From: Taiwanofungus camphoratus
Taxonomy: Eukaryota; Basidiomycota; Agaricomycetes; Polyporales; Taiwanofungaceae
Assembly (NCBI GenBank): GCA_003999685.1
Contig: CP021227.1
Location: 372,001 to 436,000, forward strand
Direction of reading: 5' to 3'
DNA: 64,000 nucleotides
Made by a program: the position numbers and the translations under genes
Shown: one piece after another, positions 50,389 through 62,925 of the stretch
How the letters are laid out: each line of letters starts with the position of its first letter
Position numbering within the stretch: position 1 is the stretch's first letter
The notes under the pieces: generated by a model
Databases searched by the model: none
Told to the model about the DNA's origin: nothing
The model's input: only the letters and a program-made list of their open reading frames with translations

Positions 50389-50778
50389 TAGGTTTGACCC
50401 GGGACTGATCACCGGTTATTGTTGTATTATGGTAAGTATATCTCCTGTGCCACAAACCGTCCATGCCTGAGCTCTGCATTTGGTGCACCTAGGGTCATAA
50501 TTTACTCTTCTGTTTGATGTCGACAACTCGCGATAGTATTTGCTAGTGCATGTTGAGCTCCGGATACTTTTACTGTCTTTGTTGTTGCAGACTCGTAATT
50601 CCTTCTGCTGCACGCTCATTCAAACGCCGGGGATGTGATTCGACATATTGATATCCTGATGGCGCTACATTTCATATGGCCATCGACTATGCAGTCGTGT
50701 ATATAGGGCGCGAGCGAGTGATCGAATTCGGATCGAAACTCGATCGACCCGTAATGGGTATGTTCTTCTCACGCCTTC
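50389..50778. other. Promoter-side spacer of the CFAP20-like gene
   Basis: Short intergenic region between two genes on the same strand. Near 50,700-50,750 there is a gatcgaattcggatcgaaac / actcgatcgacc cluster of GATCGA words, possibly regulatory. No gene seen. Confidence 0.4.
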
Positions 50779-51767
50779 ATGTTCTCCGCCGCCATCCAGC
50801 CAGGCATCGTCTCCCTGTTCTCGTCCACAGGCAGCGACCCCCTTCGTTTGTTCTCATCCAGCAAGGACGTCTCTCTTCCTGCAGACTCGTTCGTATGTCT
50901 TCTCAAAGACTCGACGTCTCTCCCGGCCCCGCCTCGCCCAGCAACTCTGATGCAGAAGCCGCCGTCCTCCGACCAAGCTGCTGATGGCGAAGGCCATGCG
51001 CCAGATCACGCCATTGAGCAGACTGTCCTTCACATACAATCGCCTACTCTGCGAACGACGTTTATACGATGTCCGCCGACAACGTGGACAGACACGTCTC
51101 GAGGCAGTGGTCGCGCCAGGAGTGGCGATTTGGGCATGAAACATCCCTGGATACACTTTCAGGTGCGCAACATGGGCCGCGAATGGTCTTTTGAGATCGG
51201 CGTTGTGGATCAATCTGGGAGGGAGGGTATTGTGCGCTGCTCAACATTTCAGGTGCTGTCTCATTACTCTTTGACCCTGATAGTAGATTTATTAGTCATT
51301 GCATTCGATACTGACCTATGTGCAAGGCAACATACGAAGCTGCGGTGTTATTTCCTTTCTCGTCCATTGTCCCCGAGTGCACATCTGAACGTTTCTGACA
51401 GAAAGAACCTCGCGTGAAGCTGGCCAATCCCCCAGTCCTGCATCTGCCGCTGGCCTTCCCATCCTCGTCTTCCCATCCCCTCACATCTTGGTGCTCCATT
51501 GCCCTCAATCTACCCTCCTTCCTCCCGCATTTCTCCTCTGCCGCTCTCGCGCGCTCCGCAGACGAGGCGTTCGATCACCAGCCACACGAGGCTGGCAGGC
51601 GGAACAGTACGAACGCGGCCCGGAGCACTGGGGTCCCTAGCGGAACATACTCCCATGTATCATACGTCAAAGTGTACGCTACTTGCAGGTTGCGCAGGAT
51701 TTGGTTCAGCGAAGGTGGCCCCCTACAAAGGCTGCCTTGGGAGTTCCAGCTATATGCTGTAGACTGA
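50779..51767 (+). CDS. CFAP20-like (DUF667) protein
   Basis: Homologue of the cilia- and flagella-associated protein 20 / BUG22 family, beta-rich proteins known from axonemal inner junctions but also present outside cilia. Two exons join in phase 0: 50779-51252 and 51402-51767 (840 nt, 279 aa), with donor GTGCTG and acceptor GACAG. The start MFSAAIQPGIVSLFSSTGSD aligns with the family's opening MF..xFQxGxxSxxxSxGS. Later LGMKHPWIHFQVRNM, FEIGVVDQSGREGIVRCSTFQ, EPRVKLANPPVLHLPLAFP, WCSIALNLPSF, VKVYATCRLRRIWFSEGG and LPWEFQLYA follow the family order. Compared with the roughly 190-residue animal protein it carries two extra low-complexity inserts (near residues 45-75 and 180-215). Agaricomycetes have no cilia, so its role here must differ or be a retained non-ciliary one. 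Confidence 0.82.
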
Positions 51768-51945
51768 GTAGGTTGGCGATATCTACATTGCAATTCGATC
51801 AATGAAGTCATGTACAGAACTAAAGATTAATACATGATCTATGCACAAGACATGAAGCAAAGCCAAAGCACAGCAGCAGAACGGTATGATACAAAGAGAC
51901 AGACCAGCGTGTTCCTTCAAAGCACGACACCCGACAATCCGCAAT

Positions 51946-54900
51946 CTATACAGGAGGGTGTTTTGGCAGGTAGTTCCTCACGGCCCCCTTCAACAATCGT
52001 AGCACCTCCTTCTGTCTCACCTTGCCCTGAGGCAGCTCGTATTTGCCTGTCGCTAAACCGTGCAAATAGGCAAAATCTGCCTGCGCAACGAGGGGCAGCC
52101 TCCCCGAGGCTTTGTGTTTCTTTCCCTCGATTTTCTCCCTGAAATGCTGGGCAAAATCTTTGGAGACGACTTCGGCGCGCTCGACCACTTCAAGGGGAAC
52201 TCCGGCAAGGTTGGCGACGTGTGTGCCAAAGGACGACGAGGCGACCCCTTCCACGAGCTTATATAGGAAGACGAGCTGCAGAAAGCCGGAATATCAGCAC
52301 CGGTATTTATTTGAAACACGCAGGGGGGGCTGCATACCTCCCGTTTCTCATCATCTACTATGGTCGCCATATGCATGTTTCGTATATTAGGGTGATATGC
52401 GAAGTCGTCGGTCAGTGATCCATAGTGCGTTGCAAAGAACGAAAGTGGGAGGGTATGTGTAGCCAGTTGATGTAGTACAGCCTGAAGAATGACATCAATG
52501 GCCAAGTCAGGATTGTTTCACGACATGCATACCCCTGCGATAGCCATGCCATCCTACGGATGATGATTTGAGCCTATGCATCATTGGAAGGATAAATCAT
52601 CACATACGTATGTTGACGTGCCTCTTCCGAGTTCTTGAATTACACTGTCAGGGTCCGGAGGCGTAATACAACAAACGAAGATGGCTTACCATCAAGAATT
52701 ACTAGGGACTTGGGAGTTGCGTCACGTAGTATCTTGCAGCTGCATTCCAGATGAGAAATTGAGAAGTCACAACACGCATGAGACTTTCACCATTCATCCA
52801 ACTCGACCTTGAATGTACTCGCATTCGAGAACATGTTGTCATAGGCACCCATCCGAGTCAAGATCGAATCAACAGGGCATAACCTGGATTTGGATGATCG
52901 AGTAATCTATGAGCAACTTACTACCTATGAAGCGTGCTCATTCATCGCTCACCGGGCTTTCTTGGCAGGTACCAGCATGCCGAGTTGTGCCATTATCTAA
53001 CGCAAGTCACTAATCCAGTAATCAATGACTGAGGAATGGAGACTTACAACACCTGTTGCAGTCATACGCATAGCCTGAATAGACGTTTAGCACACGTTAC
53101 GGAGCTCATAGGAACGCCCTCACAGTCGATTTGCCTCTGGTACAAATGAACAAAGAATCGACATCAGCATGCTTTGCAGTCATCCTTGTCAAAGCTCCCT
53201 TACCCCATGTTAGGTCCTAATGGTGATCGTTATACGTCGATCAAGCCTTATGAAAAAATGAGACATACCCGTGAGCAATGCAATCCTCCCTACGTCGCCT
53301 CCCAACTTCACATTGTTCGGGATGAAATCACCCTTCAACCCAGTGCTAGCGCATAGAGCAGGATGCCTGAGTTGTTCGAACTCAATCCATGCAGCGTCTC
53401 CCTCTATCAACTCTGGCCTACATGCAGGCTCTCCGAGGGCGCTGGACGCTTTCGCCAGACTGAAGATACAATCAAGTTCGGCAAGCACGCGTATAGCCCG
53501 TAACCACACGCTGCGGTCAGCGTCGAACTCTGCAAACAGCCTATTTCTGAAGTCTTTAATCGCTGTGTTACGGTTCTCACGTGCTTCCTTCAGGCTACGA
53601 ATCTTAGTGGCCAAAGAAGGAACCAGCCATCGAACGGCGCTCTGAATAGGCGACTTGAGAAAATGAGAGTCACATGCGATCGAAAGATCATCTTACCTTC
53701 GTGCTTCCGCTTTTAGTCCAGTCTCTAGGGATATTCTTTTGACCAGGCTTAGTCTGTACTAGGTAGATCTCCTAAATGGGAGTCATTATAACGACCAACG
53801 TTCATCTTAAAAATTGTCGTACCTTATTACCTTGTGCACTATGCCAATACGAGAGACTGCATCTATAGAGTTGCAGGTCAGCCCTGTGGAAGTCATCTCC
53901 TAATTGAATTTTACTCACCCGATCTTATCTTCAAGTTTCTTGAGTTCATCGTCTAGCTCCTGTTCCAAACCATGAATCTCCTCCATGATTCTATCATATA
54001 CCTCATCTTTGCCATCCTCCGGTACGAGCTCGTCAGAGTCTGCGAAAATGAAGAGCAATTAATATCCATCCTGTCCATCGTCTCAGTAGGAGCCTATAAG
54101 ACGTCAACCTACTTTCTTCAGGTTTCTTAAACATTGCCCTGACATGTTTAATGTTAGGGAGTAGATTTGGCGCCGAGCGGAGCAGTCCCAAGATGGTCTT
54201 CGACTCGAAAGATTCTGCGGTGTCAGCGAGTTCTTCTAATCCAGTGCTCAATGTCTTGAATGCCTGTTATACATAACGTCAATAAAGTCAGAAGGTTGAA
54301 CAACAAATGATTATCACAGACGGTGAGAACTTTCAGAAAATCTTTGACACGACAATTCTTGGCATGAATGCGGGAAACAATACGTTCCAGATCGGGAAGT
54401 CCTTTAGCAACTTTTGTGAACTCTTTTTCGAACGTAGGATGATCCAGTAAGTCCTGTACTGCGTCAAGCCTATTACAGAGCACAGTCGAATCATGACTTT
54501 GCGAGAAAGTAACTATCAGCCTACCGCGCATTGATATCCGCGACCTCTCGCAAAGGCATGCAAAGCCAGATACGGAACAATCGCTTTCCTGTAATGTAAT
54601 CAGCCTTGAGGACCAGGTCTTGAGCGCTTGTCTTACCAGAAGGGGTGATGCACCTCGAGAGAAGTTTCAATAATGATCCTTCCTCAGTGCCTTCGCTGTT
54701 TAGCAACACCTACGTCGTCCAGATCGTCAGGCCAGCTGCTCAAGTGGATATCGGTATACCTCGATACTGACCTCGATATGAGCCAGTGTCTGTCCATCGA
54801 GTACTAGTCCTTGGCCTCGTTTCATGGGGTCGTACACGTTAAAGTTTTTCATGCTGAGTATATCCTTATCAATATTGAGAGTATGCAGATACCTGCATTA

Positions 54901-57448
54901 TAGAGGTCTCAGTATGTCAGCTTCGGGACTTCAGTCATAAGACATCTACCCACCAGATCATAGATCCGAGCGCCTCCATTGCACCTCTACATCCTACCAT
55001 ATCTCGGATAGCCTCGGGAACAGCACTACTCAATCCATGACTAGAGTCATTCATATCATCATCTTCATCCGTTGCGGGATACAGATTTTTGAGCTCCTTC
55101 AATGTCTTCTCGTAAGTCAGTCCCTCGCTCTCACGTAAGCTCGTCCAGAGGCAGCTGCCCGGGAGGATCGCTTTGAGCAGACGCGTCGTTGATACTGATA
55201 AGTTTCCCTAAAAATGAAGGGCAACAATTGATCAGCGCTATTTCGCCTGTCAAGAATCGAAACAAAGAGCATCAAGATGATACCTTGGTAAAAATGATCT
55301 CCTTGGGCCTGAGCTGCCTCATCAGGGTCTCCAATCGGGTTCTACACACATCGTCTTGAAACGCACTTAAATTGAATTCGCTTGTAGCGCTATCCAGGAC
55401 ACATATTCCAAAGCTTTGTTTGTCATTCCTGTCAACCTTGTCATCCTCCGCTTCCTCTTCCCGTATAGACAAACAGTGACCAGCTTGTTCGTCAGTTAGC
55501 AGCTCCGCGTCAACAAGCGTGCCGTTCGTATAAACTTTATTAAGCTCCCGACGGACGATTTTATCCTTGCCTTTGTCCTCGGCTGTTTTCTTGGCTTTGC
55601 TACTCTTCTTGTCTGCAGCGAGTCGCATCTCAGCGCCTAAAGCAGTCTCAGCTTGGTCGACACGGCCGACCTTATAGCCTATACGCATCATAGTGATCAG
55701 TAGGTTGTGATATATAAGAGAATATAAACTGATTGACGAATGCACTACTTGTACTTCGTACCTTTTGCGAGAAATTTCGCAGCCCAGAAATTGAATGACA
55801 TCTCTGGAACGCCAACCTGGTAAACGACAATAAAAATGATCAGTTCCCATGAGCAAACGCAGTACTATCCACGGCTTTTCTCTGCTTACCATACTCATTT
55901 TGACCCGCTGTGTCAATTTCAAGTCGAATTCTTGATGGCCAATCCTTGCGTCATCCTCATACAACTCTAAGAACTTTCCTTTCTGGAAAAATAGGATGGT
56001 ATCGAAATGGTTTTGTTTGATCTCCCAAAACTACGAGGATCTCAACATTTGTCCATCAGTGACGACTATGTATCCATACCTGCTTTTCAAATGGAGTGAA
56101 CTCCTTCCACGCTCTGGATGGGATGTACAGTGTTCGGGGATCATACCCCGGCTCTCCAGGGCGAACACCGTCTTTATCTCTGATATTGAGCAAGAATGAA
56201 AACGGGTCTTCTCCACCCTTCTTCTCCGCCTTCTGCTGCTGCGCACGCTGCTCAGCGGCTGTCAGGAAAGTGTTGCTACCCTTTGAGCTGGTATCTTTCT
56301 CCAAAAGTGGACGTTCGGAGGCTCGTTTCACTGGTCTGGAATAGGAAGGACTGTCAGATTCTGCCTCTGAGACGGCAGAGGAGTGGGCGTAGGCAGAGAG
56401 ACGGGAAGAAGGACGAGACGAGGAGTTCCCTGATACTCGTGATGAAGCACGCGATGAAGAACAGTGGACGTCGTCATCATCATCTTCGTTCTCGCCAACA
56501 CCGATATCATCAGGCACAATGAAGTCGTCATCGTCACTTTTAGCACGATCTGATTGAACATATTCAGTATAAGAAACGATGCAGTATATAGGAACTGGAG
56601 GAATGTACAAGACCTTTTGTGGACTTGGCTCTGGTTGGGGACTTCTTATACTGAGTGAGCCGTTTGGTGAACTGATTCAATCTTGGCGCTTCTTCATTTC
56701 CTTCATCCCCGTCCTCTCGTTGTTCTTCGTCGTCGGAAAGAATCGTTGATACGCGTGGTTTCTTTGCCCGCACTTGATCATATCAATGCCCAGCTTAAAT
56801 GAGCATAGTCGTGCGAGCAAGACGAATGATTGTATACGATACCATTGGGCGAGGAACGAGTCCTTCGAGCGGGGTCTGGAGAGAGCTTGCGAGATGATAG
56901 GCCTCGTTTATAGGCCACTGCGTTGATGTTAGCTTCCTCCTCAGAATCCTCCATAACAATTTTGCGCTTGTGACGCATGGAGACCTGAGCCAGAGTCAGA
57001 GAGCATATTCAAGAGGCATGCGAGGATATCCTTGGTAAAATTTACGAGTACTCACATTTGTCATTACACTCTTCGCAGGACACCTTTTATCTTCATCAGA
57101 CATGTCGACGTCGATCGGGTCACTCGTAGGCGGCGTTTCCTTTGCACTGAAGCCGCCGTCCGAGCTTCGAGTATACATCGCGCTTGTGATCCCGGAAGAC
57201 TGTGAATTACCTTTCGAAAACGGCGTATGAACCTCAGGAACGGGAGGATCTGAAGAATGCGCGTCGATGTCGCGGTGTGACGCGTCATTTTTAGACGTGT
57301 CTTTCACCGAACTTTTCAGCTTTGAGTTTTGGACGCTAGTAGATGTTACTGATGGTTTTCCGAAGAAAGACATCAAACTTTTTTGTTTCATCTTGTCTGC
57401 CAACTGGACTTTCCCACTCGCAGAGGCCATCGGCTTCGAAGCAGGCAT
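51946..57448 (-). CDS. MSH6: DNA mismatch repair protein MSH6
   Basis: MutS homologue that pairs with MSH2 to recognise base mismatches and small loops. Many exons span 5.5 kb. The N-terminus has a PCNA-binding (PIP) box, QKSLMSFFGK, near residue 22, then a long acidic, Ser-rich linker with basic patches. The mismatch-binding domain begins at YIPSRAWKEFTPFEKQ and has FFQKGKFLELYEDDA, where Phe-Leu-Glu matches the family's Phe-X-Glu mispair motif, followed by YKVGRVDQAETALGAEMR. The ATPase has GPNMGGKST spread over exons 53216-53204, 53136-53124 and onward, then AMRMTATGV, IMAQLGMLVPA, ELGRGTST, DGMAIAG and FFATHYGSL. The last exon begins at 52275 (LVFLYKLVEG) and contains SSSFGTHVANLAGVP; the C-terminus is RLLKGAVRNYLPKHPPV. 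No lesion was noticed. Exon boundaries in the middle of the gene (53,600-55,250) were not all resolved. Confidence 0.92.
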
Positions 57449-57649
57449 CTTAGGCTCCTTTTTTCAGCCTTTGAATGATCGATGCGTGGTGATAGGACCA
57501 GAATGTACAAGATGTTTTGTAGCAATCACAAGAGCCTGGCAGTTCTGAGAGTATGGTTACAGGTTCGTGATTCAGCTAAGCCAGGATGAATGCCATGTCA
57601 GAAGCCTAGCAGTGCTGAGCGCGTCGCGCGCATTCATCAGGGTCGCGTT

Positions 57650-59035
57650 ATTTATATTTGTTTGGCTCCTCCACGATCAATAGTGCTCATCCAGACGAGC
57701 AGTAATACTATGGTTTTACTAGCTGCTTTGCTTGCAACCATTGATTCATTGGAGCATTGTGCAGGGAGATGACCATTCTCGCCACAGTGAAAGCAACTAG
57801 CTGGAGTCACCCTTTGCCTCTTCCTTGGTGACATAAGCAACTTGAGAGAGGGCAAGTGTGCTTAAATGGGGAGCCACTAAAGTGAGGCAATGCCAATGTG
57901 AGCACTCATTGTGATGAGGGTCAATGCCATAAGATCCAGAGATGAAAGGTCATGAGTAGGGTTTGCTGCTACAATCTCTTGCTGCTGAATGTCATAGATT
58001 ATTGCAACCTCCCATCCATGTTGTAAAGCCAGACCCGAAACAATCTGATGATGAGCCACTAAAGCATCACCACGAGCCTCTCCATGGTATTTTTGAGTTA
58101 ACCTCTCCACAGCCATTGATGCTGCTGACCATTCTACCATACCAATATTCTTTTTGCTACATCTATCCAGGCCTTTGGCTGACAGACCCCCATGGGCATT
58201 AACAATGTACTCCTCATCAGAATTTGATGATGCAATATGGGCTCTCAGTGTGAGGACAAAATATGGAATGTATCTGAAGAGCTGAATGGTCTTATCAACT
58301 CCTGGAGAAACAGCTGAAGAGAATATGTGGTCAGCACTTGTTAACATGCTGTTGACAAGCCCAAATACCCAAGAAAAAGGGCAAGGAACAGAAAGCCACT
58401 GCTGCAAAGCATGTGTCATGGCAACTACTGGCCTATCACCTTTCAATATGAGCAGTTCATGGGTGGCCTATCACCATTCCTCTGTGAACCCTCTGCAGAT
58501 GGTCTATAGCCTGTTTTGAGTGAAGAACCCAGGTGTCTATTGCATCTATGTATATCAAGGGGTGATTCCTCAATAATTCTGCCTCTGTTTTGAGGACCAC
58601 CCCTATGCCCATGAAGGGAGTTTCATAGGAAAACAGGAAAATTTCACCTATGCAGCTCCATTGGATCACACTTCAGACCTTTTTGAATGGGAGGCAGGGA
58701 TACAACTCACCACACATCATCATGTGCCATTACTACAGTTGCACAGGCCTTTGCCATCTCTTCCAGACCTGCAAAAAGACTCAATTGCAGCTAGAGAGCC
58801 TGAGGTATAGATGGTTGAGGCTCTCAGAGATGAACTGGTCTCTCCTGTGAAATGACAGGATGTTCAGGGTTGGCTTCCAGCTGTACTAGCAGGTCCACAG
58901 GTTGTGGCATGGGGATCTGCTGAGGATCCAGGACATCCGGTGGAGTGTCAGCAGCAGCAGGAGCTTGAATAGCAGCATTTGCACCAGCCTCAAGACCAAG
59001 GTTTAGGTTTAGGTGTGGGGGACCGTGCATCATGT
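57650..59035 (-). mobile_element. Fossil of an element with a zinc-knuckle protein
   Basis: A decayed mobile-element relic on the minus strand. Its protein-like segments are an acidic, Pro/Ala-rich stretch (near 58,830-59,030), an alpha-helical region (57,877-58,670) and, near its end, a CCHC zinc knuckle of the CX2CX4HX4C type (CFHCGENGHLPAQC, about 57,780). Such a combination is common in Gag-like or ORF1-like proteins of fungal retroelements and in the accessory proteins of some other element classes. No polymerase, integrase or transposase domain is present, and no terminal repeats were found, so the class is uncertain. It looks broken in at least a few places. Age cannot be judged from one copy. 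Confidence 0.5.
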
Positions 59036-60237
59036 CTTGACTAGCAGGATGGCAGAAAGAGTGTAGGGAATGAGATTGGGAACAAAATTAGGAAGCTGGC
59101 TACTGTGTGTTAGTTGGCATGAGCTCAAAACAGTGCATGCGATGATAGAGATGAAGAGAGTGCACACACACAGCTGTCTGCTGGCCAGAGATCTCTTCAC
59201 TCAGCCGGATGCTAGGGCCAGCCTCTCATGGCTGCGTGAGGGTTTGGCCGGCCCTGGCACAAATTATATATCAAGTACTAATAATCAATTATTAGTACTG
59301 ATTAGTCAGAGTGATTTTTCCTGATGTCCAATCTCACGTTTGTATTTAGGTCTTCAAATGGCACTGTACAAGTGCTCGATCAGTTGACCATATTATGCAT
59401 CTCCTTGACAAGCGTATGTCCACATTCACCGATCTGTATATCACTGGCCATCTCAGTGCCGGCAAAAAAAGGATGACTGCGCAGGCAAAGTTGTAGACGC
59501 AAAGACAGCCCAGAAGGATAGGGCCGCGAGCCATACGCCCAGGGGGATAAGGTGTTACGTGCTCGCTACATTGGGGCCGGTGAGACTTGTTAGCTAGTCC
59601 CTTGTTAGCTAGCCCCTTGAGAACGATGGGCAGAGCAGCGCTACCACAGCCAGTAGAAGGCCTCCGTGCATGTGCATGGTCGAATAAAATTTACGGTAGC
59701 TTGCGTCTCATCTCGCAGAGCTAGTGTTCCTTCTAGATTTCACATCTCTCCACCCTCTCCGTCCAAGTTAGGCGCCTCGGGTGCTGTCTACTTCCAGATA
59801 GGAGTTATCATCCATTACAACTTGTAATTCAGAGATTTACCGTCGGTGGTTCGTAGTGACCACTTTATCATTCAATCCAGGTTTCTTGATGTTGACCACA
59901 TACCAATGTAGCTGTGACAATTAAGCGGGACCGGATGGAACGTTGATACACCGCGTACATCAATCAAGTAACTAAGGATTAGACCTGTTATAGAGTATAT
60001 ATGGCGCCACAAGGGTGAGCGCCCACGGAAAGGCAGTACAGTTGATCCGTGGCCTTGCCAGCAGTCTGTGGCCGAGCGAAGGGAGTCGGCAGGATATCGC
60101 TCGTTCAAAATCGAGATGGATGGGAGTCAAGCCATAAAAGGCGGAACGTCGAGCAAGGTACCACATAACGTAAACAAACAAATATCTCCAGCAAATTGCG
60201 TCGAGCACCTGCCATAGAGCGAGCAAGTATGCGCACA
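59036..60237. other. Intergenic spacer
   Basis: No gene recognised. There is a perfect AT-rich inverted word at 59,272-59,302 (actaataatcaattattagt) and a short tandem duplication of ttgttagctag near 59,588-59,617. The former may mark the outer edge of the zinc-knuckle element. The last part lies beyond the 3' end of the FunK1 gene. Confidence 0.4.
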
Positions 60238-62925
60238 TCATGTTGAAGGCGAAAGGGGCTCGCCGAGACTAGTCATGAATCTTTCGTACGTGACCTCGCC
60301 GTTTATCTGAGCTTTTAGCTGCGCTATCTCCTCGTTGATAGAATCTCTCCACTGCCAATTTTTGGAATGTATTGCAAACAAGCGGCTGGTTCGCAGAGTG
60401 CCTATGTGCTGACTTCGGATGGCGATAGTAGAGAACATAACATGCAGCGGGAAGACCCATTGCTGTATCAGCTCCCGGTAATCAGAATGTGAATGTGAAA
60501 ATGTTTGCTTAAAAGTCTCAGGTGAGGAAAAAAAGTTCCTCTTGCTGTCGCCGATCTTTTCCAATTGAGGCTGTTCCCAGGCCGTGAGGTGCCCAAACTT
60601 ATGGTTGACAGGATCGAACACAGCGCACACCCATGCGAGAACAAAGAAGAACGATTCCAGATCGTGACGGTAGACATGCAGAGGCGTTCTCGATGCAGAA
60701 AGCAAGTCAAGCGCCATGAACGGGCCCGTGCCGGTGCGATATCTAGGACGCTTTGAAGGCTGCTCGGCTGTACCCACCTTCTTCGAGGCGGCGTTGTGTG
60801 TTCCTTCCTGCTTGCTGCCGGACTCGGGCACAGCTGCCTTCTGCACGTCCGACTTTCCATTCTTTTCAGGCAAACTTTTGTCAGGCTGATCCCGACTTGT
60901 GGGTGAACAAATGGGAGCCGCTGTATCTTCGTCGTCGTCCTCTTCTTCTTCCTCTTCTTTCGCAACCTCCCCTTCTGTTGGTTTCATCATCGCCAGGTCC
61001 CAGTTCACATAGTACCCCCATAGCACGATTGTCGTTGCCTCCTCTGTAGAACATGACGTTGTTCGCGCTCACGTCACGATGCAAAACCCCTGCCGTCTCC
61101 CACACCCAATGATGAGCTACCACAACCACAACCATCCGTCAACACAAATGTAATGGCGGACATCAGAAAGGAGCTCACCGCGTACAACATCGACGAACAC
61201 CAGTTTGAACTCGTCGACGCCGTTAACAAGGTGGAGCGGCTCGTAACGCTTCATGACCATCAGTCGAAACACGCGTTCGTCGAATGGCGAAAGATCCTCC
61301 ATACGAGCTCTGGGAAGGCCCATTTCGGCCATGGTACGGGTTAACGAGCACTTCATGTCGACTACGTGGTCCAGGTACTGCGGTGCGTGTTCCTTGAGCT
61401 TGCACCGGATGATCCGAACAAAGTTATCCTCTGCTTCACGCTCGGCAGACGGCCATGCCAGCTTCGCCACTAGATCCTCCCGTCCAAATAACTTCGCAGA
61501 AGTGCCCGTCGTCTTCACAGGCACTATCGTCGTGCCTCGACCAACAGCACCAAAATCAGTGGCCACCTTCCTTTCGTTGTCGATCAAAATTTTCAATTTT
61601 GGAAGAGGTTCCTTGGACAGGTTCAAGGCGAGTCCGTCGTCTAGTTCAAGCTTCACACCCATGTAACTGTCGTAAGCCGTCGTCGGAAACTTCACAAACG
61701 GACAGATGCCCATCCGTAAGTGATCGGCGAACGTGATGGCTGCAACAGAAAGAAGCAGCAAGTGCGGTTCTTCACGAAAGTCAAATGCTTCGGACTGTAC
61801 GATACCCATCCGATCACCATACCACAGCTTCACAGTGGTATTTTCGACCATGAAGCCGGTGGCATAAGACCGCACACCGTGAGACATGATCTCGTTCATG
61901 TACTTGGCCGATTGTACTTCGTCTCCCGTGAGCACTCGTTTCGCAATGTGGTCCACTGGTGAGCTGACATGGTCATTCGAACGAGACCGCTTTGCTGGTG
62001 GTTCGACTCCAGCTTCTTGATCAGCGGCCGGTTGTCTCTTTCGTTTTATTCCGTGGGAAAACCGTAGCGGCTGTAATACAAGCTATCAGAACTCTTGCCA
62101 TACCATACCATACCATACCATAATAAAATTATACCTGATCAAAGGCGTCTTTGGAGATCAGGACACCTGTACTGCGCGCGAGAGGTTCTTCTTCGTCCTT
62201 CTTGACCTCAATATAGCCCAGATGCCAACCCCAGTGTTTGTGCTGCCATCCTCTCGGTGTACTCCACGCTAAGTCTGGCTTGAGCGTGCTAAAGTTCCCT
62301 CGCGTCTCCGTGTCTTGCATGTTCACGAATACCGACCGCACTCTACACATACGTCGAGCATCCGAGAATGGATTTCCTTCTTGGAAATGGCCGGAAACCA
62401 CTTGCCGCCGCAGATGTTCCAGAATATTTTGCAGGTAAGGATAGCTCAATCTCTCCGGGGATTGCAAATAGGAGTTCATAGCTCCGACAGGGAGCGAGTA
62501 GCTCTGCAGTCCTGACAGCACTGGCATGTCCTTCGGAGTAAAGTCCCAGACGGTGCGAATAAATTCATGGACTGGCAGTCCACGATGAATCTTGTCTACG
62601 AATTCGGTCTGAACGTATTCCTTGACAGCGCCATCATATATCAAGCCATTTTTTCCAATCACATTATGGATGGCCCTGGACTTGAGCGGCGTATGCTGCA
62701 GTGCAGAGCCTGTGCAGTGACCGCTAAATTGAGATTTCCGAAAACATGGAATTACTGTCACATACCTGCTGAATGTCGGTTACGTTTAGGTGTTCGAGGG
62801 CAAGGTGTGCCATCAGGCGTCGAATGACATTGTGCGACTATCTGTGGAGGGAAGTGAGGCGGAAGAGGGGGTACTTGGTCGTTGGCCTCAGCCAATTCGG
62901 CGCTCGTGTACTGAGTCTGAGACAT
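60238..62925 (-). CDS. FunK1-type protein kinase with a probable one-base insertion
   Basis: Member of the fungal FunK1 kinase family, expanded in Agaricomycetes and of unknown substrate. Four exons are visible: 62925-62766, 62709-62135, 62070-61179, 61116-60238; phases match. N-lobe signs are MVENTTVKLWYGDRMGIV, LVAKLAWPSAEREAED with the candidate ATP-binding Lys, and MVMKRYEPL. The catalytic loop reads VLHRDVSANNVMFYR in exon 4. Directly after it, MGVL should run into CDWDLA, whose Asp binds metal; the frame instead reads CELGPGDD, and WDLA continues in the next frame. Summed exon length is 2,506 nt, one more than a multiple of three, consistent with one extra base near 61,003-61,005. An acidic insert (EEEEEEDDDEDT) and the family-type PFMALDLL, HDLESFFFVLAWV follow. 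The kinase is either a fresh pseudogene or carries a sequencing error. Confidence 0.8.
62096..62124. repeat. CCATA microsatellite in FunK1 intron
   Basis: About five tandem copies of the pentamer ccata lie inside the intron between the second and third FunK1 exons (62071-62134). Copy number is likely to vary between strains; no coding effect is expected. Confidence 0.85.

Noticed and set aside
59272-59302. AT-rich palindrome as a terminator or origin
   Set aside because: A single short inverted word in an intergenic stretch of a eukaryote; no supporting context.
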